From Streptomyces fumigatiscleroticus (GTDB taxonomy: Bacteria; Actinomycetota; Actinomycetes; Streptomycetales; Streptomycetaceae): a stretch of 64,000 bases of DNA. Each line of letters starts with the position of its first letter. Position 1 is the first letter of the stretch. The translations under genes and the position numbers were made by a program. The DNA is taken from the NCBI RefSeq assembly GCF_014647975.1, contig NZ_BMQF01000003.1:620001-684000 (forward strand), written 5' to 3'. Under the pieces are notes generated by a model. The model made no database searches. It was not told the origin of the DNA and saw only the letters and a list, made by a program, of their open reading frames with translations. Shown here in pieces: positions 27,673-36,223 of the stretch.

Positions 27673-29612
27673 TCGAACAGTTCCTCCTCGGCGAGGTACT
27701 TGACCAGCTCTTCCTTGTCGAAGAGGGCGAGCAGGTCCGGGCGGACGGGTTCGGTCTCCTCGCGGTCCAGGGTGATCTGGCCGCGTACCGGGTCGGTGGC
27801 CGCGAGGCCGCCCGTCGGGTCGGTCAGCCGGCACAGCAGATTGATCCGGCGCCACTTGCGGTCCATCGACGGATGGTCCTCGCGGGTGTGCCCGCCGCGG
27901 GACTCCGTCCGCTCCAGCGCCGCCCGCGCCACGCACTCGCTGACCAGCAGCATGTTGCGCAGGTCCAGGGCCAGGTGCCAGCCGGGGTTGAACTGCCGGT
28001 GCCCCTCGACGCCGGCCCGGCGGGCCCGTACCCGCAGCTCCGCCAGCTTCTCCAGGGCCTGCTTCATCTCGGTCTCGCGGCGGATGATGCCCACCAGGTC
28101 GTTCATCGTCTGCTGGAGTTCCTGGTGGAGGGCGTACGGGTTCTCCGGCGGATGCCCGTCCCGCCGGCTCGCCTCCTGGCCCTCCGCCGAGAACGGGCGC
28201 AGCGCCTCGGCGGCGGCGGAGTCGACCTGGAGATCGTCCAGCGGGGGCCGTGCCCCGGCCTGCCCCGACGCGTACTCGGCCGCGTGCCAGCCGGCCCGGC
28301 GCCCGAACACCAGCAGGTCGGACAGCGAGTTGCCGCCGAGCCGGTTGGAGCCGTGCATGCCGCCCGCGACCTCACCGGCCGCGTACAGCCCCGGCACCCC
28401 GCGCGCCGCCGCCGTGTCGGAGTCGACCGCGATGCCGCCCATCACGTAGTGGCAGGTGGGCCCGACCTCCATCGCCTCCGCCGTGATGTCGACGTCGGCC
28501 AGCTCCTTGAACTGGTGGTACATGGAGGGCAGCCGCCGCCGGATCACCTCGGCCGGCATCCGGCTGGAGACGTCCAGGAAGACCCCGCCGTGCGGCGAGC
28601 CGCGCCCCTCCTTCACCTCGGAGTTGATCGCCCGCGCGACCTCGTCCCGGGGGAGCAGTTCGGGCGGGCGCCGGTTGGTGTCCGGGTCGTCGTACCAGCG
28701 GTCGGCCTCCTCCTCGGTCTCGGCGTACTTCTCCTTGAAGACGTCGGGGATGTAGTCGAACATGAAGCGCCGGCCCTCGGAGTTCCTGAGCACTCCGCCG
28801 TCGCCGCGCACCGACTCGGTGACCAGGATGCCCTTCACCGACGGCGGCCAGACCATCCCGGTGGGATGGAACTGCACGAACTCCATGTTCAGCAGGGGCG
28901 CCCCGGCCAGCAGCGCCAGCGCGTGCCCGTCGCCGGTGTACTCCCACGAGTTCGAGGTCACCTTGAAGGACTTGCCGATGCCGCCCGTGGCGATCACCAC
29001 GGCGGGTGCCCGGAGCACGAAGAAACGGCCGGTCTCGCGTTCGTAGGCGAAGACCCCGGAGACCCGCTTGCCGTCCTTGAGCACCCGGGTGACCGTGCAC
29101 TCCTGGAAGACCTTCAGCCGGGACTCGTACTCGCCGGTCTCGGCGTGGTCCTCCTGCTGAAGGGAGACGATCTTCTGCTGGAGCGTGCGGATCAGCTCCA
29201 GGCCGGTGCGGTCGCCGACGTGCGCCAGACGCGGGTACTCGTGACCGCCGAAGTTGCGCTGCGAGATCCGCCCGTCCTCGGTGCGGTCGAAGAGCGCGCC
29301 CCAGGTCTCCAGCTCCCAGACCCGCTCCGGGGCCTCCCGCGCGTGCAGCTCGGCCATCCGCCACTGGTTGAGGAACTTGCCGCCGCGCAGGGTGTCGCGG
29401 AAGTGGACGCGCCAGTTGTCCCCGGCGTTGACATTGCCCATCGCCGCGGCGATACCGCCCTCGGCCATCACCGTGTGCGCCTTGCCGAACAGCGACTTGC
29501 AGATCACGGCCGTACGGGCGCCGCGCTCCCGGGCCTCGATCGCGGCACGCAGCCCGGCGCCGCCGGCCCCCACCACGACGACGTCCCATTCCTGCCGGTC
29601 GACCACGGACAT
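27669..29612 (-). CDS. sdhA: Succinate dehydrogenase/fumarate reductase flavoprotein
   Basis: A 647-residue flavoprotein. The FAD-binding motif GAGGAG is at 15-20, the covalent-flavin region is FGKAHTVMAEGG, and catalytic segments include FVQFHPTGM and the HYVMGGI region. It oxidises succinate to fumarate. The ATG at 29612 is preferred over an adjoining in-frame GTG at 29615; GTGAGG lies upstream. It sits between the membrane subunit (17 bp) and sdhB (4-bp overlap) in a clear operon. Confidence 0.93.
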   Translation of the reverse strand: MSVVDRQEWDVVVVGAGGAGLRAAIEARERGARTAVICKSLFGKAHTVMAEGGIAAAMGNVNAGDNWRVHFRDTLRGGKFLNQWRMAELHAREAPERVWELETWGALFDRTEDGRISQRNFGGHEYPRLAHVGDRTGLELIRTLQQKIVSLQQEDHAETGEYESRLKVFQECTVTRVLKDGKRVSGVFAYERETGRFFVLRAPAVVIATGGIGKSFKVTSNSWEYTGDGHALALLAGAPLLNMEFVQFHPTGMVWPPSVKGILVTESVRGDGGVLRNSEGRRFMFDYIPDVFKEKYAETEEEADRWYDDPDTNRRPPELLPRDEVARAINSEVKEGRGSPHGGVFLDVSSRMPAEVIRRRLPSMYHQFKELADVDITAEAMEVGPTCHYVMGGIAVDSDTAAARGVPGLYAAGEVAGGMHGSNRLGGNSLSDLLVFGRRAGWHAAEYASGQAGARPPLDDLQVDSAAAEALRPFSAEGQEASRRDGHPPENPYALHQELQQTMNDLVGIIRRETEMKQALEKLAELRVRARRAGVEGHRQFNPGWHLALDLRNMLLVSECVARAALERTESRGGHTREDHPSMDRKWRRINLLCRLTDPTGGLAATDPVRGQITLDREETEPVRPDLLALFDKEELVKYLAEEELFE

Positions 29613-29629
29613 CACAAGGCCTCACTCAT

Positions 29630-30466
29630 TCAGAAGAAGCGCGGATCGTCGAAGGCACCGGACGCCACGAGATAGACGTAGAAGTCGGCGAGCGCCACGC
29701 TCACCAGCGACGTCCAGGCGAGCAGCATGTGCCGGGCGTTGAGCCGCCCGACGAACCGCCACATCCGGTAGCGCACGGGGTGCCGGGAGAAGTGCCTGAG
29801 CTTGCCGCCGACGATGTGCCGGCACGAGTGGCAGGAGAGGGTGTACGCCCAGATCAGCACGGTGTTCACCAGGAACACCAGCGTGCCGAGGCCCATGTGG
29901 CCCCAGGCGTAGTGCTCGTCGCGGAAGGCGAGCACGGTGTCGTAGGTGAGGATGGCCGCGACCGGGATCGCCGCGTAGAAGAAGTACCGGTGGATGTTCT
30001 GGAGGATCAGCGGGAAGCGGGTCTCGCCGGTGTACTTCTTGTGCGGCTCGGCCACCGCGCAGGCCGGCGGGGACGCCCAGAAACCCCGGTAGTAGGCCTT
30101 GCGGTAGTAGTAGCAGGTCAGGCGGAAGCCGAGCGGGAAGATCAGGATGATGACCGCGGGGGAGATGCCCCACCAGGAGCCGAAGAGTTCCCAGTTGGGG
30201 CCGTGCCGCATGGGGGCGCAATTCTCCGCCAGACAGGGGGAGTAGAACGGCGAGACGTACGGCGCCGCGTAGTAGTCCGCGTTGGCGAAGGCCCGCCAGG
30301 TCGAGTAGACGACGAAGGCCAGCAGGCCGGCGGCGGTGGCGGCCGGCGCCAGCCACCAGCGGTCGGTCCGCAGGTGCGGGGCGTCGATCGCGGCGCGCGT
30401 GGGGGTGCGTACGCCGCCGCCGCGGGGGTGGGGGTCGGTGGCAGGAGGTTCCGTACCAGTGGCCAA
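29630..30466 (-). CDS. sdhC: Succinate dehydrogenase membrane anchor (Sdh1-type)
   Basis: A 278-residue protein with five predicted membrane helices, for example LAPAATAAGLLAFVVYSTW, PAVIILIFPLGFRLTCYYY, FYAAIPVAAILTYDTVLAF, GTLVFLVNTVLIWAYTL and MLLAWTSLVSVALADFYVYL. Histidines suited to haem ligation lie in IHRYFFY, WGHMGLG and CHSCRH. It corresponds to the single fused anchor of the actinobacterial Sdh1 complex and should bind haem b and menaquinone. It lies 18 bp downstream of the coiled-coil gene and 17 bp before sdhA. Confidence 0.85.
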   Translation of the reverse strand: MATGTEPPATDPHPRGGGVRTPTRAAIDAPHLRTDRWWLAPAATAAGLLAFVVYSTWRAFANADYYAAPYVSPFYSPCLAENCAPMRHGPNWELFGSWWGISPAVIILIFPLGFRLTCYYYRKAYYRGFWASPPACAVAEPHKKYTGETRFPLILQNIHRYFFYAAIPVAAILTYDTVLAFRDEHYAWGHMGLGTLVFLVNTVLIWAYTLSCHSCRHIVGGKLRHFSRHPVRYRMWRFVGRLNARHMLLAWTSLVSVALADFYVYLVASGAFDDPRFF

Positions 30467-30484
30467 GGGATGACTCCGGTCGGG

Positions 30485-30778
30485 TCAGGGGGCGCGGCGG
30501 TCGCGGGCGCCGAGACCTTCGTCGTCCGAGTCCGTCCACAGCGAGTCGTCGTACGGCGTGTCGGAGATGGTGACGAGGTCGGGCCGTTTCGCGGGCACGA
30601 CGGAGGTGGCGGCCGTCTCCCGCAGCAGGGCGACGCTCTCGCGCAGATGGTCGGCGTCGGTGCGGACCCGGCGGATCTCCAGTCCACGGCTGCCGAGCTG
30701 CTGTTCCAGGCGGCTCACGGACCGGAACAGGTCGTCGAGGCAGCGCTGGACGGACGTCAGTTCGTCGTGCACGGACAT
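30485..30778 (-). CDS. Small coiled-coil protein at the head of the sdh operon
   Basis: A 97-residue, charged protein. Residues 2 to about 55 have heptad character (SVQRCLDDLFRSVSRLEQQL and ADHLRESVALLRETA) and are probably coiled coil. The acidic tail contains TPYDDSLWTDSDDEG. It lies 18 bp upstream of sdhC on the same strand. No known Sdh subunit resembles it. A role as an assembly or regulatory partner is inference from position only. Confidence 0.7.
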   Translation of the reverse strand: MSVHDELTSVQRCLDDLFRSVSRLEQQLGSRGLEIRRVRTDADHLRESVALLRETAATSVVPAKRPDLVTISDTPYDDSLWTDSDDEGLGARDRRAP

Positions 30779-31089
30779 GACTTGCCCTCACTTCCGCGGG
30801 CCGTCGGGCCCCAGGCGGCAACGCTCATGCGCCTGCGAGTGTTGCGCGTCACACCGCGCCCTGTGAAGGCGTCTGCACCGATTGGCGGGTTGCACGCTCT
30901 CCGGGCGCGCCCGGGTCCGGCAGGAGTGCGCCGGAGCGAAGGCGGCGCGTTGCGCCGCTCGGGTGACCCGGAGGCGCGCCGCCGTCGTGTCGCCGACGGC
31001 TGAAGAACCCTTTCCTCTTCAGTGTGCTCATAGATCTGTCCGATCAGCTCCCTTATCCGCCCCATCCGCCCGAACGTGAGGTAGCGAAG
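30779..31089. other. Divergent region between the sdh operon and the LpqW-like gene
   Basis: About 310 bp with no supported gene. Two hairpins are visible: GCGGCGC/GCGCCGC (30942-30948 with 30952-30958) and CTGAAGA/TCTTCAG (31000-31006 with 31016-31022). The second lies in the AT-richer leader of the lipoprotein gene. Promoters for both directions should be here; I could not choose hexamers with confidence. Confidence 0.4.
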
Positions 31090-33459
31090 ATGTCCCACGA
31101 CGGCGTCGGACCGCGCGCGGTCATGCGCTCGGTCGCCTTCCTCACCGCGGGTGCGCTCGCGGTGCCCGTGCTCACCGCCTGCACCTCCGGCGACGCGGCG
31201 GGCCGGCCGCTGGCCGGGCAGGACATCGCCCCGGCCGCCCGCGGCCGGGTGGCCGACGGCGGCACCCTGCGCTGGGCGGTGGACTCCGTACCGGACACCC
31301 TGAACACCTTCCAGTCGGACGCCGACGCGACCAGCAGCCGTGTCGCCCAGGCCGTCCTGCCGTCGATGTTCCGGCTGGACGGCAGCGGCCGCCCGCGGCG
31401 CAACCCCGACTACCTGGAGTCCGCCGAGGTCGTCGACACCGAGCCCAAGCAGGTCGTCCTCTACAAGCTCAACCAGCAGGCCGTCTGGAGCAACGGCCGG
31501 GAGATCGGCGCCGCCGACTTCGCCGCCCAGTGGCGCGCCCTGTCCGGCAGGGACACCGCCTACTGGACCGCACGCAACGCCGGCTACGACCGCATCCAGA
31601 AGATCCAGCGCGGCGCCAGCGACCTGGAGGTCAAGATCACCTTCAGCCGCCCCTACGCCGACTGGCGGTCGCTGTTCTCGCCGCTGTACCCCAAGGAGGT
31701 CATGGGCAGCCCGGACTCCTTCAACGACGGGGCGCGCCGGAAGCTGAAGGTCACCGCCGGTCCCTTCGCCGTGGAGGAGGTGGACCGCAGGGACGACGAG
31801 GTCCTCCTCACCCGCAGCGCCCGCTGGTGGGGCGCGCCGGCCAAGCTGTCGCGGATCGCGCTGCGCGCCGTACCGCGCGAGGAGCGGGCCGCGGCGCTGG
31901 CCGCCGGCCGGGTCGACCTGGCCGAGATCGACCCGGCCACGGCCCGGCGCCTCTCCCTCGCCGCCGGACCTCGTGCCGGTACGGCGAGTGCCGGAGCCGG
32001 TGCCAGGGCCGGGAGCGAGGGCGCCAGCGCTCCCCTCGCCGGTCCGGAGGGCTCCGGGGACGCCGCGGACGCCCTGCGCTCCTGGGCCGTGGCCCATGGC
32101 TCCGACGAGGAGGCCGCCTACGAGGAGAGCCGCGTCCGCCGGAGCCGGCGGCAGGCCCTCGAAGGCTTCGAGATCCGCAAGTCGCTGGAGCCCGCCTACA
32201 CCCAGCTCGCCCTCAACGGTGCCGAGGGGCCGCTCGCCGACGAGCGGGTCCGCCGGGCCGTGGCCCGCGCTCTGGACCGCGGCAAGCTGGCCGAGGCCGT
32301 GCTGAAGCCGCTGGGCCTGCCCGCCGTGCCCGTCGGCAGCCATCTCGCCCTCTCCGGCCAGGCCGCCTACGCCGACGGCAGCGGTGCGCTCGGCGGCCAG
32401 GACACCGAGGAGGCCCGGGCCCTGCTCGCGGACGCCGGATGGGAGCGCGGCGGGCCGGTGAAGAAGCCGGGCCGGGAGGAGACGGCGGCCGGCGGCAGGG
32501 GCGCCGAGGCCACGGACGACGAGAACGAGGAGAACTCCCCGGGCGGCGACGACGGCGCGTACATCGTCGGCGAGGACGACAAGCCCCGCACCGGCGAGAC
32601 CGGGGACGGGGGGACGGGAAAACCCGACGGGACGGGAAAACCCGACGGGACGGGGAAACCCGAGGGGACGGGGAAACCCGACGGGACGGGGAAACCCGAG
32701 GGGACGGGGAAACGTGAAGGGAATGACGGACACAAAAGGGGTGAAGGGGGTAAAGAGGGCGAAGGGCGCGAGAGGGGCTCCCGGCATCTCGCCCAGGACG
32801 GCAAGCAGCACGCCGGGAAGGGCCCGAAGCGGGGCGGCGCACCCGGCGCCTACGCGCCCAAGGGCACGGCCGCCCCCTCGGGTGCCGCCGCGCCGCTCGC
32901 CAAGGACGGCAAGCCGCTCACCCTCCGCTTCGTCCTGCCCTCCGGTCCCGGCTCGGAGGCGCTGCGCACCGTGGCCGGCCGTATCTCCCGGATGCTGGAG
33001 CGGGTCGGCATCCGCACGAACGTCTCCAAGGTCCCGGACGACAGCTACTTCAAGGACCACATCGCGTCCGGGCAGTACGACCTCGCCCTGTACTCCTGGC
33101 CCGCCTCCGCCTTCCCGGCCACCGACGCCCGCCCCGTCTACGCCAAGCCCGTCCCGGCCGCCGACGGCTCGCTGAACGTCGAGCAGAACTACACCCGGGT
33201 CGGCACCGACCAGGTCGACCAGCTCTTCGACCAGGCCCTGACCACCCTGGACGAGAACGACGAGCGCGAGCTGATCCGCAAGGCCGACTCCCGGATCTGG
33301 GCGGCGGCCGGCTCCATCCCCCTCTATCAGCGCCCGCAGCTCGTCGCCGTGCGCAAGGGCCTGGCCAACACGGGCGCCTTCGGCTTCCGGACCCCGGTCT
33401 ACGAGGACATGGGCTTCGTGAGGAAGGGCACCGGGGCCCCGCCCGGTCCGTCGGCGTAG
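31090..33459 (+). CDS. LpqW-like family-5 solute-binding lipoprotein
   Basis: A 789-residue lipoprotein. The lipobox LTAC places the lipidated cysteine at 31. The body is SBP family 5 (DppA/OppA fold), but it is interrupted around residues 455-600 by a low-complexity, charged insert. Family-5 proteins are usually 500-600 residues. Adjacency to typA matches mycobacterial lpqW-typA. LpqW there is an SBP homologue that steers PIM/LAM synthesis rather than importing peptides, so a non-transport role is possible. No permease or ATPase gene is directly attached. ATG at 31090; upstream codons are non-hydrophobic. Confidence 0.75.
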   Translation: MSHDGVGPRAVMRSVAFLTAGALAVPVLTACTSGDAAGRPLAGQDIAPAARGRVADGGTLRWAVDSVPDTLNTFQSDADATSSRVAQAVLPSMFRLDGSGRPRRNPDYLESAEVVDTEPKQVVLYKLNQQAVWSNGREIGAADFAAQWRALSGRDTAYWTARNAGYDRIQKIQRGASDLEVKITFSRPYADWRSLFSPLYPKEVMGSPDSFNDGARRKLKVTAGPFAVEEVDRRDDEVLLTRSARWWGAPAKLSRIALRAVPREERAAALAAGRVDLAEIDPATARRLSLAAGPRAGTASAGAGARAGSEGASAPLAGPEGSGDAADALRSWAVAHGSDEEAAYEESRVRRSRRQALEGFEIRKSLEPAYTQLALNGAEGPLADERVRRAVARALDRGKLAEAVLKPLGLPAVPVGSHLALSGQAAYADGSGALGGQDTEEARALLADAGWERGGPVKKPGREETAAGGRGAEATDDENEENSPGGDDGAYIVGEDDKPRTGETGDGGTGKPDGTGKPDGTGKPEGTGKPDGTGKPEGTGKREGNDGHKRGEGGKEGEGRERGSRHLAQDGKQHAGKGPKRGGAPGAYAPKGTAAPSGAAAPLAKDGKPLTLRFVLPSGPGSEALRTVAGRISRMLERVGIRTNVSKVPDDSYFKDHIASGQYDLALYSWPASAFPATDARPVYAKPVPAADGSLNVEQNYTRVGTDQVDQLFDQALTTLDENDERELIRKADSRIWAAAGSIPLYQRPQLVAVRKGLANTGAFGFRTPVYEDMGFVRKGTGAPPGPSA
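32611..32718 (+). repeat. 18-bp in-frame repeats in the LpqW-like gene
   Basis: Six 18-bp units (GGGACGGGGAAACCCGAC and variants) encode GTGKP[DE] six times. The codons GGA/GGG and AAA are used far more here than in the rest of the gene, indicating recent local expansion rather than ancient coding sequence. Confidence 0.9.
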
Positions 33460-33623
33460 GGGCGCGGGAGCCGCTCGCGGGCATCGCGGTCATGACCCGG
33501 CGAGCCCCTTCCGGCCCGGCCCCGTACCATGGGGTGAGGCCGTGGCATGTTCAGCCCGGCAGGGCCCGCGTAACACAGACGTACGCGCAGGCCGTCCTCA
33601 CCACTCCGGGAGTACGCCGCAAT

Positions 33624-35531
33624 ATGGCCACGCGCCACGACATCCGCAACGTCGCCATCGTCGCCCACGTCGACCACGGGAAGACCACCATCGTCGACGG
33701 CATGCTCAAGCAGGCCGGCGCCTTCGCCGCGCACCAGCTCGACTCCGTGGACGACCGGGTCATGGACTCCAACGACCTGGAGCGTGAGAAGGGCATCACG
33801 ATCCTCGCCAAGAACACGGCGGTCAAGTACCACCCGAAGGACGGCGGGGAACCGATCACCATCAACATCATCGACACCCCCGGCCACGCCGACTTCGGTG
33901 GCGAGGTCGAGCGTGGTCTGTCGATGGTCGACGGCGTGGTCCTTCTCGTCGACGCGTCCGAGGGCCCGCTGCCGCAGACCCGCTTCGTGCTGCGCAAGGC
34001 GCTCCAGGCCCGGCTGCCGATCATCCTGTGCATCAACAAGACGGACCGGCCGGACGCCCGGATCGACGAGGTCGTCAACGAGACCTACGACCTCTTCCTC
34101 GACCTGGACGCCGACGAGGAGCAGATCGAGTTCCCGATCGTCTACGCCTGCGGCCGGGACGGCATCGCCTCCCTGACCAAGCCGGAGGACGGGACCGTTC
34201 CCGCCGACTCCACCAGCCTGGAGCCGTTCTTCTCCACGATCCTGGAGCACATCCCGGCCCCGACCTACGACGAGGGCGCCCCGCTCCAGGCCCATGTGAC
34301 CAACCTGGACGCCGACAACTTCCTCGGCCGTATCGCGCTGCTCCGGGTCCACCAGGGCGAGCTGAAGAAGGGCCAGACGGTGGCCTGGATGAAGCGCGAC
34401 GGGTCCGTGCAGAACGTGCGGATCTCCGAGCTGATGATGACCGAGGCGCTCACCCGCAAGCCCGCCGAGAAGGCCGGCCCCGGTGACATCTGCGCCGTCG
34501 CCGGTATCCCGGACATCATGATCGGCGAGACCCTGGCGGACCTGGAGAACCCGGTGCCGCTGCCGCTGATCACGGTGGACGAGCCCGCGATCTCCATGAC
34601 CATCGGCACCAACACCTCGCCGCTGGTCGGCCGTGGCGGCACCGGCAAGGGCGCCGACGCGAAGGCGGCCGTCAAGGACCGCAAGGTCACCGCCCGCCAG
34701 GTCAAGGACCGCCTGGACCGCGAGCTGATCGGCAACGTCTCGCTCCGCGTCCTGGACACCGACCGGCCGGACGCCTGGGAGGTGCAGGGCCGCGGTGAGC
34801 TGGCGCTGGCCATCCTGGTCGAGCAGATGCGCCGCGAGGGCTACGAGCTGACCGTCGGCAAGCCGCAGGTCGTCACCAAGGACGTCGACGGCAAGGTCTA
34901 CGAGCCGGTCGAGCGCATGACGATCGACGTGCCCGAGGAGCACATGGGCGCGGTCACGCAGCTGATGGGCGTGCGCAAGGGCCGGATGGACAACATGTCC
35001 AACCACGGCTCCGGCTGGGTGCGCATGGAGTTCGTGGTGCCCTCCCGCGGTCTGATCGGTTTCCGGACGGAGTTCCTGACCCAGACCCGCGGCACCGGTA
35101 TCGCGCACTCCATCCACGAGGGCCACGAGCCCTGGTTCGGCACGCTGACCACCCGGAACAACGGCTCCCTGGTCGCCGACCGCGCCGGTGCGGTCACCGC
35201 GTTCGCGATGACCAACCTCCAGGAGCGCGGCGTGCTCTTCGTGGAGCCCGGCACCGAGGTGTACGAGGGCATGATCGTCGGTGAGAACTCCCGCTCCGAC
35301 GACATGGACGTCAACATCACCAAGGAGAAGAAGCTCACCAACATGCGGTCGTCCACGGCCGATGTGGCCGAGTCGATCGTCCCGCCGCGCAAGCTGTCGC
35401 TGGAGCAGTCGCTGGAGTTCTGCCGCGACGACGAGTGTGTCGAGGTGACCCCGGAGGCCGTTCGCATCCGCAAGGTCAACCTGGACGCCCGCGAGCGCGC
35501 CCGCGCCGCGAGCCGCGCCAAGCACGGCTGA
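33624..35531 (+). CDS. typA: Translational GTPase TypA/BipA
   Basis: A 635-residue ribosome-associated GTPase. The G domain has AHVDHGKTT (G1, about 14-22), the switch/G3 DTPGHADFGGEVERGL, and NKTD (G4). EF-G-like domains and the BipA-specific C-terminus follow. TypA assists ribosome assembly and stress adaptation. The ATG at 33624 fits the family start (MATRHDIRNVAIVAHVDHG); the longer frame from 33492 lacks similarity. It lies 164 bp after the LpqW-like gene and is closed by a strong terminator. Confidence 0.96.
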   Translation: MATRHDIRNVAIVAHVDHGKTTIVDGMLKQAGAFAAHQLDSVDDRVMDSNDLEREKGITILAKNTAVKYHPKDGGEPITINIIDTPGHADFGGEVERGLSMVDGVVLLVDASEGPLPQTRFVLRKALQARLPIILCINKTDRPDARIDEVVNETYDLFLDLDADEEQIEFPIVYACGRDGIASLTKPEDGTVPADSTSLEPFFSTILEHIPAPTYDEGAPLQAHVTNLDADNFLGRIALLRVHQGELKKGQTVAWMKRDGSVQNVRISELMMTEALTRKPAEKAGPGDICAVAGIPDIMIGETLADLENPVPLPLITVDEPAISMTIGTNTSPLVGRGGTGKGADAKAAVKDRKVTARQVKDRLDRELIGNVSLRVLDTDRPDAWEVQGRGELALAILVEQMRREGYELTVGKPQVVTKDVDGKVYEPVERMTIDVPEEHMGAVTQLMGVRKGRMDNMSNHGSGWVRMEFVVPSRGLIGFRTEFLTQTRGTGIAHSIHEGHEPWFGTLTTRNNGSLVADRAGAVTAFAMTNLQERGVLFVEPGTEVYEGMIVGENSRSDDMDVNITKEKKLTNMRSSTADVAESIVPPRKLSLEQSLEFCRDDECVEVTPEAVRIRKVNLDARERARAASRAKHG

Positions 35532-35599
35532 TCCTCAACGGGTCCACAGCGGGTCCACCGCTGATCCGGAGCAGGTGCACGGCCGACCCACGGCATCCG

Positions 35600-35637
35600 G
35601 CCCGGGTGCCCCCGTCTCGGGGGTGCCCGGGCTTTTT
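35600..35637 (+). terminator. Rho-independent terminator of typA
   Basis: A 15-bp stem (35600-35614 with 35618-35632, two G-T wobbles) with a TCT loop is followed by TTTTT at 35633-35637. It is the most canonical terminator in the window and isolates typA from bldK. Confidence 0.93.
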
Positions 35638-36223
35638 GCAACCGGTTTTCCGGAACCCGATGTCCGACATTCGGAGATCGGCGCCCGATAGACATGTAAC
35701 ACGTCCGTTTCGCGGCCTTCTCGGTCGAACAGTTTGTCCAGATTTTGGAAGATCTAGGCGTGAGCTGTGACTGAATTGAGATTTAAAGACGGTGGTCGGT
35801 AGTTGGCTCATGGCAGATAGTTAGCCGCGTAGCGCTCGGGTCAATGGGTCTCGCGCTGTGGGGACAGCGCCGACTCACGAGCACCAGGGGGTGTCTGACC
35901 TTCCGTCAGGGGTGTCGGAGGAAAGACGCGCGCCCCCTCCCGTTGGTGAACACGTGGAGTCATGAGGAGGAGCCCCCATGCGCGGTCCCGTAAGCACCAG
36001 GTGGTTCACACAGTTCGTAGCCGGCCTCTGCGCTCCGGCGCGCGGTCATTGCCTCTGAGAATCCGGTCGGCCGCTCAGTGCGGTCCTTCGGCTACGCGCG
36101 TCCGGCTGCGGATTTCCCGCTTCTTCGGGTGCCCTGACGCTCTCTCGTGATCGTACCGCGACCCATGCGCGTTCCGCGCGGGTCGCCGGTTCGGCACACC
36201 CACATCTGTGAAATGGGCGAACT
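35638..36223 (+). promoter_or_regulatory. Long, structured leader region upstream of bldKA
   Basis: About 590 bp, AT-rich between about 35640 and 35830 (ATTTTGGAAGATC, GAGATTTAAAGAC), typical of a control region. One promoter guess is TTGAGA (35776-35781) and TAGTTG (35800-35805), spaced by 18. Downstream come a perfect hairpin GCGCTGT-GGGG-ACAGCGC (35853-35870) and a second, CTGAC-CTTCC-GTCAG (35895-35909). A short ORF with a strong Shine-Dalgarno follows at 35978. The bldKA start then lies about 165 bp further on. The layout resembles an attenuator or leader-peptide region, but no known riboswitch class was recognised. Confidence 0.45.
35978..36058 (+). CDS. Possible 26-residue leader peptide upstream of bldKA
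   Basis: ATG at 35978 is preceded by GAGGAGGAG at good spacing. The frame reads 26 codons to TGA: MRGPVSTRWFTQF, then a stretch including VAGLC and ending GHCL. It has two cysteines, is mildly basic, and has no long hydrophobic core. The Shine-Dalgarno is stronger than that of bldKA itself. It could be a regulatory leader ORF or a small peptide, or chance. There is no family support. Confidence 0.35.
   Translation: MRGPVSTRWFTQFVAGLCAPARGHCL

Noticed and set aside
35838..35940. Known riboswitch upstream of bldKA
   Set aside because: Hairpins are visible, but no consensus core of SAM, cobalamin, c-di-GMP, c-di-AMP or other common classes was recognised.
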